From positions 124,001 to 188,000 of the forward strand of contig JAFWOT010000002.1 in the NCBI GenBank assembly GCA_017509785.1: a DNA stretch of 64,000 nt, given 5' to 3'. The DNA comes from Clostridia bacterium. GTDB lineage: Bacteria; Bacillota; Clostridia; Christensenellales; CAG-138. Made by a program: the position numbers and the translations under genes. Below are positions 51,545 through 60,817 of this stretch, piece by piece. The notes beneath the pieces were generated by a model that saw only the letters and a program-made list of their open reading frames with translations, had not been told where the DNA came from and did not search any database. How positions within the stretch are numbered: position 1 is the first letter of the stretch; each line of letters begins with the position of its first letter.

Positions 51545-51573
51545 TTGATTTTTACCCGCGCTGCTGTTATACT
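51545..51573 (+). promoter_or_regulatory. Promoter of the ThrE-like gene
   Basis: TTGATT (51545-51550), 17-base spacer, TATACT (51568-51573); back-to-back with the phosphofructokinase promoter. Confidence 0.75.
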
Positions 51574-51621
51574 TTGCGGCATAGGGGGAAGCCCCATTTT
51601 TTACGTTTCCGGAGGAATACC

Positions 51622-52971
51622 ATGGCTGCCCGCAGGAGCAAGAAAAGCAAAGTGCAGATGAAGGAGATAGCCGCCCAAATGGCGGAGACCTCCGCCGAAG
51701 AGGCGGCAGAGGTCGTCGAATACGTGAAGGATCAGCAGTTCTATGAGGAGCTGTTGGAATTTACCGTCTCCCTTGCGAATAAGCTCCAGGCCTGCGGCGC
51801 GGAGACCTACCGCGTCGAGGATACGATCACCCGCGTCATCCACGCCTACGGCGTAAAGAAGACGGACGCCTTCGTCATACCGAGCTGCATAATGGCGAGC
51901 CTCGAGCCCGAGGACGGCCCCGTCGTGACGAAGATCCGCCGCCTGAAATCCGGCGAGACGATGCTCGACGGCATAGAAAAGTATTCCGCGCTCTGCCGCC
52001 GCATCTGCGCCGAAAAGCCCGATATCCCCATCCTGCGCCGCTGGCTGCGGGAAACGGAGGCGAGCGTCTGCCATTACGGCAGCTTCATCTACTATCTCTC
52101 GGCGTTCCTCATCGGGTTCGGCTTCGGGATATTCTTCGGCGGCGCCATGCTGGAGGCGGCCGCTTCCGGCATCTGCGGAGTCGCCACGGGCGCTTCGCTC
52201 CGCTTCATGGGCAAGCTCAACGCCAACGCGTTCTTCACCTCGTTCGTGTGCAGCTTCATACTCGCGTTCCTGGCCAACGCGCTCACCGCCGTAGGCCTCT
52301 GCAAGAACGCCGATATCGCCACGATAGGCGCTCTCATGATACTGGTGCCCGGGTTCCTCTTTACGAACAGCCTGCGCGACGTCATATACGGCGACACGAT
52401 GAGCGGCATTAACCGCCTCGTGCAGGTGCTCATAATCGCCGTCGCGCTCGTATTCGGGACGAGCGCCGCCGTATCCCTCGCAAGGCAGATATTCCCCGCG
52501 ATAAGCACCGGCCTCCTTCCCATAGATCACCCGCTCTGGATCCAATGCGCTGCAGGGCTCATAGGCACGCTCGGCTTCGGGCTGATGTTCAATATGCACG
52601 GGCGGGGGATACCGTTCGCGCTCCTCGGCAGCATAATCTCATGGGTCGTGTGCAGCCTTCTGATGCGCGCCGGCCTCGCGGAGCCCACCGGCTACCTCAT
52701 CGCCGCAGCCGCTTCCTCCTTCTACGCGGAGGTCATGGCGAGGCTGAGAAAGTTCCCCGCGACGAGCTACCTGCTCTGCGCGCTCGTGCCGCTCATCCCC
52801 GGGGCGGGCATCTACTATACGATGGACTATATCCGCACCGGCATGACGGCGGAAGCCTACGCCCGCGGCATGGCGACGGCCTCCATAGCGGGAGCTATGG
52901 CGATAGGTGTGCTGCTCATCTCCACCGCGTTCCGCATGTGGGGCGTGTGGAAGAAGAACAAAAAGAAGTGA
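51622..52971 (+). CDS. Threonine/serine exporter (ThrE-like, fused two-domain form)
   Basis: 449 aa from the ATG at 51622 (GGAGG 6 bases upstream). A cytoplasmic N-terminal part (about 1-150) with the family pattern 'CGAETYRVEDTITRVIHAYG' and 'AFVIPSCIMASLEPEDGP' is followed by about ten membrane helices in two groups (DUF1212-like then DUF3815-like). In many Firmicutes these are two separate genes; here they are fused. Exports threonine, serine or related compounds. Monocistronic, with terminator at 52984. Confidence 0.88.
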   Translation: MAARRSKKSKVQMKEIAAQMAETSAEEAAEVVEYVKDQQFYEELLEFTVSLANKLQACGAETYRVEDTITRVIHAYGVKKTDAFVIPSCIMASLEPEDGPVVTKIRRLKSGETMLDGIEKYSALCRRICAEKPDIPILRRWLRETEASVCHYGSFIYYLSAFLIGFGFGIFFGGAMLEAAASGICGVATGASLRFMGKLNANAFFTSFVCSFILAFLANALTAVGLCKNADIATIGALMILVPGFLFTNSLRDVIYGDTMSGINRLVQVLIIAVALVFGTSAAVSLARQIFPAISTGLLPIDHPLWIQCAAGLIGTLGFGLMFNMHGRGIPFALLGSIISWVVCSLLMRAGLAEPTGYLIAAAASSFYAEVMARLRKFPATSYLLCALVPLIPGAGIYYTMDYIRTGMTAEAYARGMATASIAGAMAIGVLLISTAFRMWGVWKKNKKK

Positions 52972-52983
52972 ACGACCGTATTT

Positions 52984-53020
52984 AAAATGCCGCGAAGCAG
53001 ATCCGCTCCGCGGCATTTTT
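52984..53020. terminator. Bidirectional terminator after the ThrE-like gene
   Basis: AAAATGCCGCG ... CGCGGCATTTTT, 10-bp stem with A and T flanks, between convergent genes. Confidence 0.9.
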
Positions 53021-53028
53021 CACGCACC

Positions 53029-53298
53029 CTACTCGGCAAGCTCCTTCTCTATCCCGTCGAACACGACGCGGAGCACGCCGTCGCTCCCTTCGTCCCTCGG
53101 GGCGGTCTGGCGGTTCAGCAGCTCGAAGGTCAGCTTCACCGCCGATATCCTGTCCGCCGCCTTGGCGCCCTCGTCGGTCAGCACGTCCTCAAGGCTGTCG
53201 AGCGCCGTCCCGGCGAGCTTCGTCAGCCTGCGCCGCAGCTTCACCGCCCCGGAACGCTTCTCCGTTCCCGCCGCGGCGATCTCGTTTATCTGTACCAT
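53029..53298 (-). CDS. Small helical phage-like protein
   Basis: 89 aa from the ATG at 53298 (AAGGAGG upstream). All-helical appearance: 'LRRRLTKLAGTALDSLEDVL', 'KAADRISAVKLTFELLNRQT'. The pattern of two helices around 'DRISAVKLTFELL' recalls small proteins beside phage terminase genes. Divergent from the phage neck-like cassette beginning 53610. No family assigned with certainty. Confidence 0.6.
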   Translation of the reverse strand: MVQINEIAAAGTEKRSGAVKLRRRLTKLAGTALDSLEDVLTDEGAKAADRISAVKLTFELLNRQTAPRDEGSDGVLRVVFDGIEKELAE

Positions 53299-53609
53299 AA
53301 ATACCTCCTTCAATGCGGGCCGTTCGATCGACCCACCATAATTATAGCACATCTGTTCTTAAAAGTCAACGCAGAAGCTCCCCCGTGCGATCCCGCCCGC
53401 GTATTACGCCGCGTCTTCACACAGCGGTGTTGAGATGCAAAAACGGTACTCAAACTTAAAATGAAGACCTCCGAAACGGAAATAAACAGAACGCATGTAC
53501 CCTTAAACCCTTGACCGAGCGAACTAATGTTTGGTATAATTTGATCGCAGGATAAAAACCCGCCACAAAATACAAGTCAACGCTTCATCATTTCACGGAG
53601 GTAAATTGA
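53299..53609. other. Intergenic region before the phage-like cassette
   Basis: 311 bases with no open frame of interest. Contains the promoter at 53511-53540; the rest shows no clear hairpin or repeat. Confidence 0.6.
53511..53540 (+). promoter_or_regulatory. Promoter of the phage neck-like cassette
   Basis: TTGACC (53511-53516), 18-base spacer, TATAAT (53535-53540), about 70 bases before the first gene. A host-type promoter, so the cassette is not dependent on a phage transcription programme. Confidence 0.8.
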
Positions 53610-53831
53610 ATGAAAAAAGACGAAACGTTCAACAGCCTCACGGAAACGGTCCTGGAGGGGAAACCCTCCGACCGTCCGTGGGAGGGATGCATCAACTCGG
53701 TCGTGTACCGCGTGCCGAGGGGAGTGAAGGTGCGGCTGCCGGTTTTTCTTGCGGAGCACATAAAAAGGACGGAGGCCGAGCGAAGGCTGGCCGAGGAGCG
53801 GGCGTCGAGGCTCGCGAGCATAAGGATATAA
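53610..53831 (+). CDS. Small phage-like protein, unknown
   Basis: 73 aa. GGAGG-type site. Central 'VYRVPRGVKVRLPVFLAEHI' followed by an Arg/Glu-rich helix ('ERRLAEERASRLAS'). First gene of a four-gene operon with phage structural character. No family recognised. Confidence 0.65.
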   Translation: MKKDETFNSLTETVLEGKPSDRPWEGCINSVVYRVPRGVKVRLPVFLAEHIKRTEAERRLAEERASRLASIRI

Positions 53832-53844
53832 AGGAGGAAAACAC

Positions 53845-54381
53845 ATGACTTTGAACGACATACTCGTGTCTGCGCTCGCCCAGCTTGACCGCGGGCACGA
53901 CGCACAGACGATGGACGTGTTCCGCGCGAGGCTCACGGGCTTTGCGAACGAGGCTCAGTCCGACATCGCGAGGGCGCTCGGCTTCTCCCGCACGGAGGAG
54001 GTCGTCCCCGATAACGGCATCGTGGAGCTTTCGGCCCTTACGCATGAGTGCGTGAAGGTGAGGAAGGCCGTGCAGCTGGGGCGCGAGGTGCGCTTCATGC
54101 GCGGGGATACGGGCAGCATCGCCCTTCCCTACAACGAGCCGGCGAAGATAACCTATATCTGCGAGCCGAAGCCGCTGTCCTCGCCCTCGGACGTGAGCGA
54201 GCTGCCCGCCCACACGCACGGGCTGATAGTCAGCTACGTCGTCGGGCGCGAGCGAATGAGCGGCGACGTTTCCACCCAGCGCGGCGGCAACATATACCTC
54301 TCGATGTACGAGGCCTCTAAGTCGAAGCTCCGCCCGCACGTCGGCGACAGCGAAAGCTACCGCATCGTCAACCGTTACTGA
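53845..54381 (+). CDS. Phage head-tail connector-like protein
   Basis: 178 aa. Begins 'MTLNDILVSALAQLDRGHDA' with an N-terminal helical pair ('VFRARLTGFANEAQSDIARA') followed by beta strands and a C-terminal helical part ('NIYLSMYEASKSKLR'), the design seen in gp6-like/head-completion connector proteins of tailed phages, especially podo-like necks. AAAGGAGG site. Assignment is by general pattern, not by a specific motif. Confidence 0.55.
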   Translation: MTLNDILVSALAQLDRGHDAQTMDVFRARLTGFANEAQSDIARALGFSRTEEVVPDNGIVELSALTHECVKVRKAVQLGREVRFMRGDTGSIALPYNEPAKITYICEPKPLSSPSDVSELPAHTHGLIVSYVVGRERMSGDVSTQRGGNIYLSMYEASKSKLRPHVGDSESYRIVNRY

Positions 54382-54390
54382 GGAGGGCTC

Positions 54391-55824
54391 ATGGCAGGAT
54401 ACACTTACAGGATAGAGGGCTTCGCGGGGCTCGATCAATCCCGCGGGGAGAGCTTCATTTCGCCCTCGTTTTCGCCGGACGCGATGAACTTCAGCACGGA
54501 GGGCGGCGACCTTTCGGTGACGAAGGGCTATTCGCGCCTGCTGCCCGCGCCCGTCCCGCAGGAGAGCTCCAGCGGCATAGACCGCGTCTGCTTCTTCCGC
54601 ACCGCCGACAGGGATATCCCGATGGCGATATCGGGCGGGTACGTCTACACCTACAGCCCCGAAGAGGAGAGCTGGACGAGGGCTTACGCATACCCGCTCG
54701 TCCTCGAGAGGAGGCATTACTGCGTGCTGATGACGCGCATCGGAATGACGGACGTAATGCTCATCGCCGACGGCGCGAACCGCATTTTGAAATTCGACGG
54801 CGAGAGCTTCACGCCCTTCGGATCCGAGGAGGGCTGCTCCGATATTTGCGTCAGCTATATCGCGATGTACCGCAGCCGCCTCTTCGCGGCGGGCGATTAC
54901 GAAAACCCAAACCGCCTCTACTACTCGAAGCTCCCAGGCGGCGACCGCACCATAGAGGATTGGGGCTATGACGCGGATTCGCCCTCCGTCGAGGGCGGGC
55001 ATATCGAGATCGGCACCACCTCGGGTGACCCGATAACCGCCATCGCCGCCATGAGCAACCAGCTCCTCATATTCAAGAAGAGCTCCATTTACAGGCTCAT
55101 CGGCGACCGCCCCGGCAATTTTACGGTGGAGCTCATCGAAAAGGATTCGACGTTCGTCACGGATACCGCCACCGCCGTCTGCCGCGACGTCATCTATTAC
55201 GTCACCGAGGGCGGCCTCTGCTGCTTCAACGGGGTCGACGCTTCCCCGATGCCCGACGCGCGCCTCATCTCAAAGCTGACGGAGGGCGCCGACACGACCG
55301 ACACGCGCATGGCGGCGGCGGGCGACAGGCTCTATTTCACAATAAAAAAAGAAGGACGCACCCGCCTCGTGGAGTACGACCTGAAAACCCGGCGCTATAT
55401 GCAGTTCGGCGGGTTCACGCTCTATGATATAGCCGCCCTCGACGGCAGGCTCATAGTCACGAATTCCGCCCGCTATGTGGAAAAATGGGGCGAGGGCGAC
55501 GATTTCGACGGCGACCCTATCGAGGCCTACTGGACGACGCCGCTGACGGACCTCGGCGACAAGGCGAGCGTCAAGACCCTGCGCGAGATGTATCTGCGCG
55601 GGGAGAGCTTCGGCGGCGCGGCTCTCGTAGTGGAGGCGCGCGTCGGCGGCCATACGGATGAGTACCGGGCGCTCCTCCCGGGGAGCGAAGCGGAGGTGCT
55701 CGAGATCCCCCTTATGAACGAGGGACGCACGTTCGGGTTCCGCTTCTCCAACGATTCGGGCGGCAGGTTCCGCCTCGTCGGCGGGGTCGAAACGGAGCTC
55801 GGCATAAGGCGCAGAACGGAGTGA
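54391..55824 (+). CDS. Beta-propeller-like phage structural protein (stopper/nozzle type)
   Basis: 477 aa, no signal peptide, no membrane helix. N-terminal 'GFAGLDQSRGESFISPSFSP' and 'DAMNFSTEGGDLSVTKGYSR' resemble tail-nozzle/stabilisation proteins that report 'which data points come from the file'. The body has several blade-like repeats ('VLMTRIGMTDVMLIADGANR', 'ITAIAAMSNQLLIFKKSSIY', 'YDIAALDGRLIVTNSARYVE') typical of a beta-propeller. Comparable proteins form the neck or nozzle of podovirus tails (P22 gp10, T7 gp12 type). Starts 9 bases after the connector-like gene. Confidence 0.6.
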   Translation: MAGYTYRIEGFAGLDQSRGESFISPSFSPDAMNFSTEGGDLSVTKGYSRLLPAPVPQESSSGIDRVCFFRTADRDIPMAISGGYVYTYSPEEESWTRAYAYPLVLERRHYCVLMTRIGMTDVMLIADGANRILKFDGESFTPFGSEEGCSDICVSYIAMYRSRLFAAGDYENPNRLYYSKLPGGDRTIEDWGYDADSPSVEGGHIEIGTTSGDPITAIAAMSNQLLIFKKSSIYRLIGDRPGNFTVELIEKDSTFVTDTATAVCRDVIYYVTEGGLCCFNGVDASPMPDARLISKLTEGADTTDTRMAAAGDRLYFTIKKEGRTRLVEYDLKTRRYMQFGGFTLYDIAALDGRLIVTNSARYVEKWGEGDDFDGDPIEAYWTTPLTDLGDKASVKTLREMYLRGESFGGAALVVEARVGGHTDEYRALLPGSEAEVLEIPLMNEGRTFGFRFSNDSGGRFRLVGGVETELGIRRRTE

Positions 55825-55829
55825 CGCCC

Positions 55830-56042
55830 ATGGAGATGAGATCGCTTTATTCCATCAGCCTCCCCACCGAGAGGGCGGAGGGCGACGACCGCAAAACGCA
55901 TGAGGACCGCATCAAGAAGAACGAGAGCTGCCTCAACATGAACTTCGGCATCATCTCAGATAAGCTCTACGAGATGGAGCTTCGCATGGCGGTGCTTGAA
56001 GCCGCACTGGAAAGCAGGGGCGGAGGGCAGCCTCACCTGTAA
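55830..56042 (+). CDS. Small coiled-coil protein of the phage-like cassette
   Basis: 70 aa from the ATG at 55830 (GGAG 8 bases upstream); a GTG at 55821 overlapping the previous stop is an alternative. A single predicted coiled coil in the second half ('IISDKLYEMELRMAVLEAAL'). Its last 10 bases overlap the convergent YdcF-like gene. Unknown role. Confidence 0.6.
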   Translation: MEMRSLYSISLPTERAEGDDRKTHEDRIKKNESCLNMNFGIISDKLYEMELRMAVLEAALESRGGGQPHL

Positions 56043-57262
56043 GCCAGCAGGGTCAGTCCGACGTAGATCGCGATGAGCCCGCCGAATATGAGCGCCTGCT
56101 TGCCGCGGTGCTCCGTCAGGAGACCGACGAATTCACGCACGGCGGCGTTCGGCCAGAAGTACCATTTGGTCCCGGCGCCCATGCCGACGGCGCGCATCTT
56201 CACCCGCCTCGCGCAGAGCCCTCCGCGGAAGACGTGGTAGTTCGTTGTAGAGAAGGCGACCTTCCCGTCCGGGTCGGCGGCGACGATCTTCTCCTTTGAG
56301 AATCTCATGTTCTGCGCGGTGTCCGCGGAACGGTCCTCCTCGATAATGCGGCTCTCCTCAACGCCCTGCTCCATGAGCCAGCGCTTCATGCACGCGCTCT
56401 CAGAGACGGGCTCGTTCGGGCCCTGCCCGCCTGAGGTGACGAATACCGCCTTTTTGCCGGTGAGGGCCTCCTGCTTCCGCGCGAAGCGGAGGGCGCGCTC
56501 GCATCTCCCGCGGAGGAGCGGAGTCGGCGTGCCGTCCTTCCTTATGCCGCAGCCGAGTATGATTATGAAATCCTTGTCGGGCTCCGGCTCGTGGCGGGAG
56601 ACGATCACGTGCGAAACTATCGCGCCTATCAGCATGCACTCGAAATAGAGGTACACGGCGGCGAAGAGGTTCGCGAACAGATCGTGCAGCATCACCTCCG
56701 ATCGGCTGCCGCTGGCGTACATGTCGTAGGTGAGAAGGAAGGCCTCCCCCGCGACGAGCAGCACGGAGAGCAGTATCCCGAGCAGGTTGACGAACCTGAA
56801 CCCCTCGTGCCGGATGAGCGATACGTTCGATACGCACAGCCCGACGGAGAACACCAGTATGAACGGCGCGGAGATCAGCATATACGTCTTCGCCGAGCCG
56901 AGCAGCCGGTGCAGCACCATTTCGCCGACGGCCTCCGGGGGAAGGGAGGCGAGCTGCACCGTCAGCATGACGTAGGTCACCGCCACCGAGAGCGAGAACA
57001 GCGCGAACCCGATGTAGTAGATGGTGTTGTAGGAATAGGGGTTGTAGTGGATCTGCCCGAAGAGGGCGATCAAAAGCCTCGCCGTAAGCAGCAGGAAGAA
57101 CGCCGCAAGTATAACGGAGCAGGGTATCGCCCTGCGCTCCTTCAGCGTGACGGTCAGGGTCACGACCGCCGCCGCGGTCAGGACTGCGAGTACGAGCGCG
57201 TCGAAGAGCCTGGGCTTCCTGTTGCTCGTGTCAAATTTCAGATTCGGTTCGGGCAGAGCCAT
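56033..57262 (-). CDS. YdcF/SanA-like (DUF218) membrane protein
   Basis: 409 aa. Six or seven membrane helices in residues about 18-235, then a cytosolic or external DUF218 domain (about 245-370): 'FIIILGCGIRKDGTPTPLLR', 'AVFVTSGGQGPNEPVSESAC', 'SADTAQNMRFSKEKI' and 'TTNYHVFRGGLCA'. Relatives ElyC/SanA/YdcF act in envelope integrity and lipid-carrier metabolism, probably as SAM- or nucleotide-binding proteins. A final helix closes the C-terminus. GGAGG site. Downstream of gcvPB on the same strand but separated by the decayed repeat and a terminator-like hairpin. Confidence 0.88.
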   Translation of the reverse strand: MALPEPNLKFDTSNRKPRLFDALVLAVLTAAAVVTLTVTLKERRAIPCSVILAAFFLLLTARLLIALFGQIHYNPYSYNTIYYIGFALFSLSVAVTYVMLTVQLASLPPEAVGEMVLHRLLGSAKTYMLISAPFILVFSVGLCVSNVSLIRHEGFRFVNLLGILLSVLLVAGEAFLLTYDMYASGSRSEVMLHDLFANLFAAVYLYFECMLIGAIVSHVIVSRHEPEPDKDFIIILGCGIRKDGTPTPLLRGRCERALRFARKQEALTGKKAVFVTSGGQGPNEPVSESACMKRWLMEQGVEESRIIEEDRSADTAQNMRFSKEKIVAADPDGKVAFSTTNYHVFRGGLCARRVKMRAVGMGAGTKWYFWPNAAVREFVGLLTEHRGKQALIFGGLIAIYVGLTLLAYR

Positions 57263-57280
57263 TTTTCCTCCGGTAACGGA

Positions 57281-57320
57281 AGAGCCGGACTCCGGAACGC
57301 CGCGAGCCCGGCTCTTTTTT
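57281..57320 (+). terminator. Terminator-like hairpin
   Basis: AGAGCCGG (57281-57288) and CCGGCTCT (57308-57315) followed by TTTTTT on the plus strand; the A-run on the other strand also allows weak minus-strand use. Lies just upstream of the YdcF-like gene. Confidence 0.6.
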
Positions 57321-57333
57321 GATCGGTGGTTAT

Positions 57334-57540
57334 TTTCAGCCCTCGTATTTTACGATGGGCTTCCTCGCCGCGGTGACCTCGTCGGGGCGGCCTCATGCAC
57401 GATGAGGGGGAAGCAGATCGTGGGAGCCTGCGACCGAAGGGAGCCGCGCGGGTCAGCGCGGCCGCGCCGCGTCAGGCGCGGGATCTCGTCAGTTCAAGCC
57501 CGAGCGATCGCTCCCGCGGGACATATCGTACCGTGACGGC
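57334..57540. repeat. Decayed duplicate of the gcvPB 3' end plus inserted palindromic element
   Basis: 57334-57393 repeats 57541-57600 (the end of gcvPB) with two changes. At 57391-57393 (CCT) it jumps to a copy of 57734-57768, so 133 bases or so are deleted between identical CCT triplets. From about 57426 to 57533 follows an unrelated palindromic piece (GCCGCGCCGCGTCAGGCGCGG; GATCGCTCCCGCGGGAC) related to those at 24899-24975 and 29055-29114. No gene. Confidence 0.9.
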
Positions 57541-57542
57541 TT

Positions 57543-58991
57543 TCAGCCCTCGTATTTTACGATGGGCTTCCTCGCCGCAGTGACCTCATCGGGGCGGCCT
57601 ACGGGAGTCGTGACGGGAGCCGCGTGGATGGCTGCGGCGTCGGTCTTCACCTGCTCGGCGATGCCGCGCATAGCCTCGACGAACTCGTCGAGGGTCTCGC
57701 GGGACTCGGTCTCCGTGGGCTCTATCATCATCGCCTCATGCACGATGAGGGGGAAGTAGATCGTGGGGGGATGATACCCGCGGTCTATGAGGGCCTTTGC
57801 GATATCGGAGGTGTGGACGTCGTTCTCCATCATCTCCTCGGTCGGGGTGACGACGCACTCGTGCATGCAGGTGCGGTCGTGGGGGATCTCATATATGCCG
57901 CGGAGCTTGTTCATGACGTAGTTCGCGTTCAAGACCGCGTTCTGACTGGCCTCCTTCAGGCCCTTGCCGCCGAGGGAGCGGATGTAGCAGAACGCCTTCA
58001 CGATAACGCCGAAATTGCCGTAGAAGCTCTTGATCTTGCCGAAGGAATCGGGCCTGTCGTAATCAAGATAGTACATGCCGTCGCTGTTCTCCTCGATGCG
58101 GGGAACGGGCATGAAGGGAATGAGGTGCTTCTTGACTCCGACGGGGCCGCTGCCGGGGCCGCCGCCGCCGTGAGGCGTCGAGAAGGTCTTATGCAGGTTG
58201 ATGTGCATAACGTCGAAGCCCATGTCGCCGGGACGGACGACGCCCATTATGGCGTTGAGGTTCGCTCCGTCGTAATAGAGCAGGCCGCCCGCCTCGTGGA
58301 CGATCTCGGCGATCTCCTTTATGTTCCGCTCGAAGAGGCCGAGAGTGGAGGGGTTCGTCAGCATGAGGCCCGCGGTGTCGGGGCCGACCGCCGCGCGCAG
58401 AGCGTCGAGATCCACGCCGCCGTCGGGAGCGGACTTGATCTCCTTGACCTTGAAGCCCGCCATCGAAGCGGAGGCCGGGTTCGTGCCGTGAGCGGCGTCG
58501 GGAACTATCATGACCTTGCGGTCGAAATCGCCGCGGTGCTCGTGATATGCCCTTATATGCATGAGGCCGGTCAGCTCGCCGTGAGCGCCCGCCGCGGGCT
58601 GGAGCGTGAACGCGTCCATGCCGCAGATCTCGCAGAGCATATCCTCCATATCCTTCATGAGGGCGAGACAGCCCTGGCTCATCTCGGGATCCATGAGGGG
58701 ATGCACGTCGTCAAACAGGGGGGCAAGCTCCTCGTTGATCTTGGGGTTGTACTTCATCGTGCAGGAGCCCAGGGGATAGAAGCCGTTGTCCACGCCGAAA
58801 TTGCGGCGGGAAAGATTCGTGTAATGGCGGACGAGATCGACCTCCGCGAGCTCAGGCAGAGCAAGCGGCGCGGAAGCGCGAAGCTCCTCGGGGATCTCGT
58901 TCATCGCGTCGGGCGCGTCGCACTCGGGCAGGTCGTAGGCCCTGCGTCCCTCATGGGAACGCTCGAAGATAAGCTTATATTCGGAACGCAT
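57543..58991 (-). CDS. gcvPB: Glycine dehydrogenase (decarboxylating) subunit 2, P-protein beta
   Basis: 482 aa. PLP subunit of the P-protein: decarboxylates glycine and loads the aminomethyl group on GcvH. The PLP lysine is K268 in '[19 protein letters not shown]'; N-terminal '[19 protein letters not shown]' and '[13 protein letters not shown]' are family blocks. Start ATG overlaps the gcvPA stop by one base. Last gene of the operon. Its 3' end is duplicated just downstream. Confidence 0.97.
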   Translation of the reverse strand: MRSEYKLIFERSHEGRRAYDLPECDAPDAMNEIPEELRASAPLALPELAEVDLVRHYTNLSRRNFGVDNGFYPLGSCTMKYNPKINEELAPLFDDVHPLMDPEMSQGCLALMKDMEDMLCEICGMDAFTLQPAAGAHGELTGLMHIRAYHEHRGDFDRKVMIVPDAAHGTNPASASMAGFKVKEIKSAPDGGVDLDALRAAVGPDTAGLMLTNPSTLGLFERNIKEIAEIVHEAGGLLYYDGANLNAIMGVVRPGDMGFDVMHINLHKTFSTPHGGGGPGSGPVGVKKHLIPFMPVPRIEENSDGMYYLDYDRPDSFGKIKSFYGNFGVIVKAFCYIRSLGGKGLKEASQNAVLNANYVMNKLRGIYEIPHDRTCMHECVVTPTEEMMENDVHTSDIAKALIDRGYHPPTIYFPLIVHEAMMIEPTETESRETLDEFVEAMRGIAEQVKTDAAAIHAAPVTTPVGRPDEVTAARKPIVKYEG

Positions 58992-60331
58992 CAGTCTTCA
59001 CCTCCCATATCCTCAAGGGCATCCCTGACAATATCGCATACGTAGTCGAATTCCTCGGCGCTGTTCATCTCGGTCGCGCACCAGAGCATGCCGCCGTCGG
59101 GGAGTATCAGCCCGCCCGTGATGGAATAATCGGCAAGCGCCGTGTTGACGGCCTCGGCGTTTTTGACGTCGATGACGAACTCGTTGAAGAACGGGGTCTC
59201 CGGGTAGCGGAGGGATACGCCGTCGATCTCACAGAGCTTCTTAGCTAAGAGGTGAGCCTTCGCGATGTTCTGCGCGGCGACCTCGCGCATGCCGTTGGGG
59301 CCCATTACGCAGCAGTACATGCTGGCCATGATCGCGCAGAGCATCTGGTTGGAGCAGATGTTGGAGGAGGCCATCTCACGCCTGATGTGCTGTTCGCGGG
59401 CCTGCAGGGTCAGCACGAACACGCGGTTGCCCTCGGCGTCGCGGGTCTCGCCCGCGATGCGGCCGGGGAGGTTTCGCATGAGCTTCTTCGTCGCGGCCAT
59501 GAAGCCGACGTACGGTCCGCCGTAAGCAAGGGGAAGCCCCAGAGGCTGGCCTTCGCCTATCGCTATATCCGCGCCGTAATCGCCGGGGCGCTTCAGCGCG
59601 CCGAGAGTGATGGGGTTGACGTAAGCCGCCAGAAGGCCCTTGCCCTCGTGAGCGGCAGCGGCTATTTCCTCCATGGGCTCGATGCAGCCGTAATAGTTGG
59701 GGTTGGCGGCGATGACGCCCGCCGCGCCCTCCATGTTGGCGGCGACGGCGGAAACGTCCGTCACGCCCTTATCCGTCAGGGGGATCTCAACGAGCTCCAG
59801 CTCGGCGCAGTGCGCGTAGGTCTTCATGACGGCGATCACGTCGGGGTTGAGGCCCGCGGAGTAGAGTATCTTCTTCCTGCGCTTGTTGTCGCGGAGCATC
59901 AGCATGGCTTCCGCTGCGGCGGTGGCTCCGTCGTAAACGGAGGCGTTCGCGGCGTCGAGCCCCGTCAGCGTGCAGATGACGGTCTGGTACTCGAAAAGGC
60001 TCTGGAGCATGCCCTGGCTCATCTCGGCCTGATAGGGCGTGTAGGCGGTGTAAAATTCGCTCCTCATTGCAAGCTGGGGCACCACGGAGGGGATGTAGTG
60101 GCGGTATGCGCCCGCCCCGCGGAAGAGGGGGCCGCCCTCCTCGTTCATGACGGTGTAGGCGTGCAGGAGGTCGCGCAGCTCGGCCTCGGAGAGGGGAGCG
60201 GGCAGATCGAGCTCGCGGTCGAGCTTCAGATCCGCGGGGATATCGGAAAAGAGGTCGTCCATCGACTTCATGCCGATCTCGGCAAGCATCTCAAGGCGCT
60301 CCTTCTCCGTGTTGGGGACGTAGGATCTCAT
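58991..60331 (-). CDS. gcvPA: Glycine dehydrogenase (decarboxylating) subunit 1, P-protein alpha
   Basis: 446 aa. Partner of GcvPB. '[19 protein letters not shown]', '[19 protein letters not shown]'-type region and '[20 protein letters not shown]' are characteristic; '[20 protein letters not shown]'-like block is present as '[19 protein letters not shown]'. The split PA/PB arrangement is typical of Firmicutes and other anaerobes. AAAGGAG site. A 14-bp hairpin separates it from gcvH. Confidence 0.96.
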   Translation of the reverse strand: MRSYVPNTEKERLEMLAEIGMKSMDDLFSDIPADLKLDRELDLPAPLSEAELRDLLHAYTVMNEEGGPLFRGAGAYRHYIPSVVPQLAMRSEFYTAYTPYQAEMSQGMLQSLFEYQTVICTLTGLDAANASVYDGATAAAEAMLMLRDNKRRKKILYSAGLNPDVIAVMKTYAHCAELELVEIPLTDKGVTDVSAVAANMEGAAGVIAANPNYYGCIEPMEEIAAAAHEGKGLLAAYVNPITLGALKRPGDYGADIAIGEGQPLGLPLAYGGPYVGFMAATKKLMRNLPGRIAGETRDAEGNRVFVLTLQAREQHIRREMASSNICSNQMLCAIMASMYCCVMGPNGMREVAAQNIAKAHLLAKKLCEIDGVSLRYPETPFFNEFVIDVKNAEAVNTALADYSITGGLILPDGGMLWCATEMNSAEEFDYVCDIVRDALEDMGGED

Positions 60332-60359
60332 TTTGATTCTCCTTTTCCGTTATAATGTG

Positions 60360-60391
60360 TTATGCCGATGAAGCGTGCTTCATCGGCATAA
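60360..60391. repeat. Intercistronic hairpin between gcvH and gcvPA
   Basis: TTATGCCGATGAAG / CTTCATCGGCATAA, a perfect 14-bp stem with a 4-base loop and no T-run. Could stabilise or set the ratio of the two mRNA parts. Confidence 0.85.
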
Positions 60392-60405
60392 GCGTTCATG
60401 TCAGA

Positions 60406-60777
60406 TCATTCTTCCTCGCAGAACTTCTCGTATTCCTCGGCGTCCATGAGATCGTCGGCGATCTCGGTGAACTCGACGGCGGCGATGAAGTTCTCGAAAG
60501 CGTCCTCGTTCAGCTTCTCGGGCGCGCCGTCCAGCTCTTCGTTGATCTCGACGACCTTGCCGGTAACGGCGGAGAATACGGAGGAGCTCGCCTTGACGGA
60601 CTCGACTACGCAGTAGCTCTCGCCCATGGTGACCTCGTCGTCAACGACGGGGAGCTCAACGTAAACGATGTCGCCCAGAGCCTCGGCCGCGTGAGCGGTG
60701 ATGCCCATCTTTGCAACGCTGCCTTCTACCATGACCCACTCATGGTCACGGGTGTACTTACGATCATTGGGAACCAT
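60406..60777 (-). CDS. gcvH: Glycine cleavage system H protein
   Basis: 123 aa. Lipoyl carrier that shuttles the aminomethyl group between P, T and L proteins. Lipoylated lysine is K62 in 'CVVESVKASSSVFSAVTG'. Length and the C-terminal 'LMDAEEYEKFCEEE' are normal. AGGAGG site. Between gcvT and gcvPA. Confidence 0.97.
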   Translation of the reverse strand: MVPNDRKYTRDHEWVMVEGSVAKMGITAHAAEALGDIVYVELPVVDDEVTMGESYCVVESVKASSSVFSAVTGKVVEINEELDGAPEKLNEDAFENFIAAVEFTEIADDLMDAEEYEKFCEEE

Positions 60778-60817
60778 AATATATACCTCCTGAGGTTATT
60801 ATTCGATTAAGCTGAGC

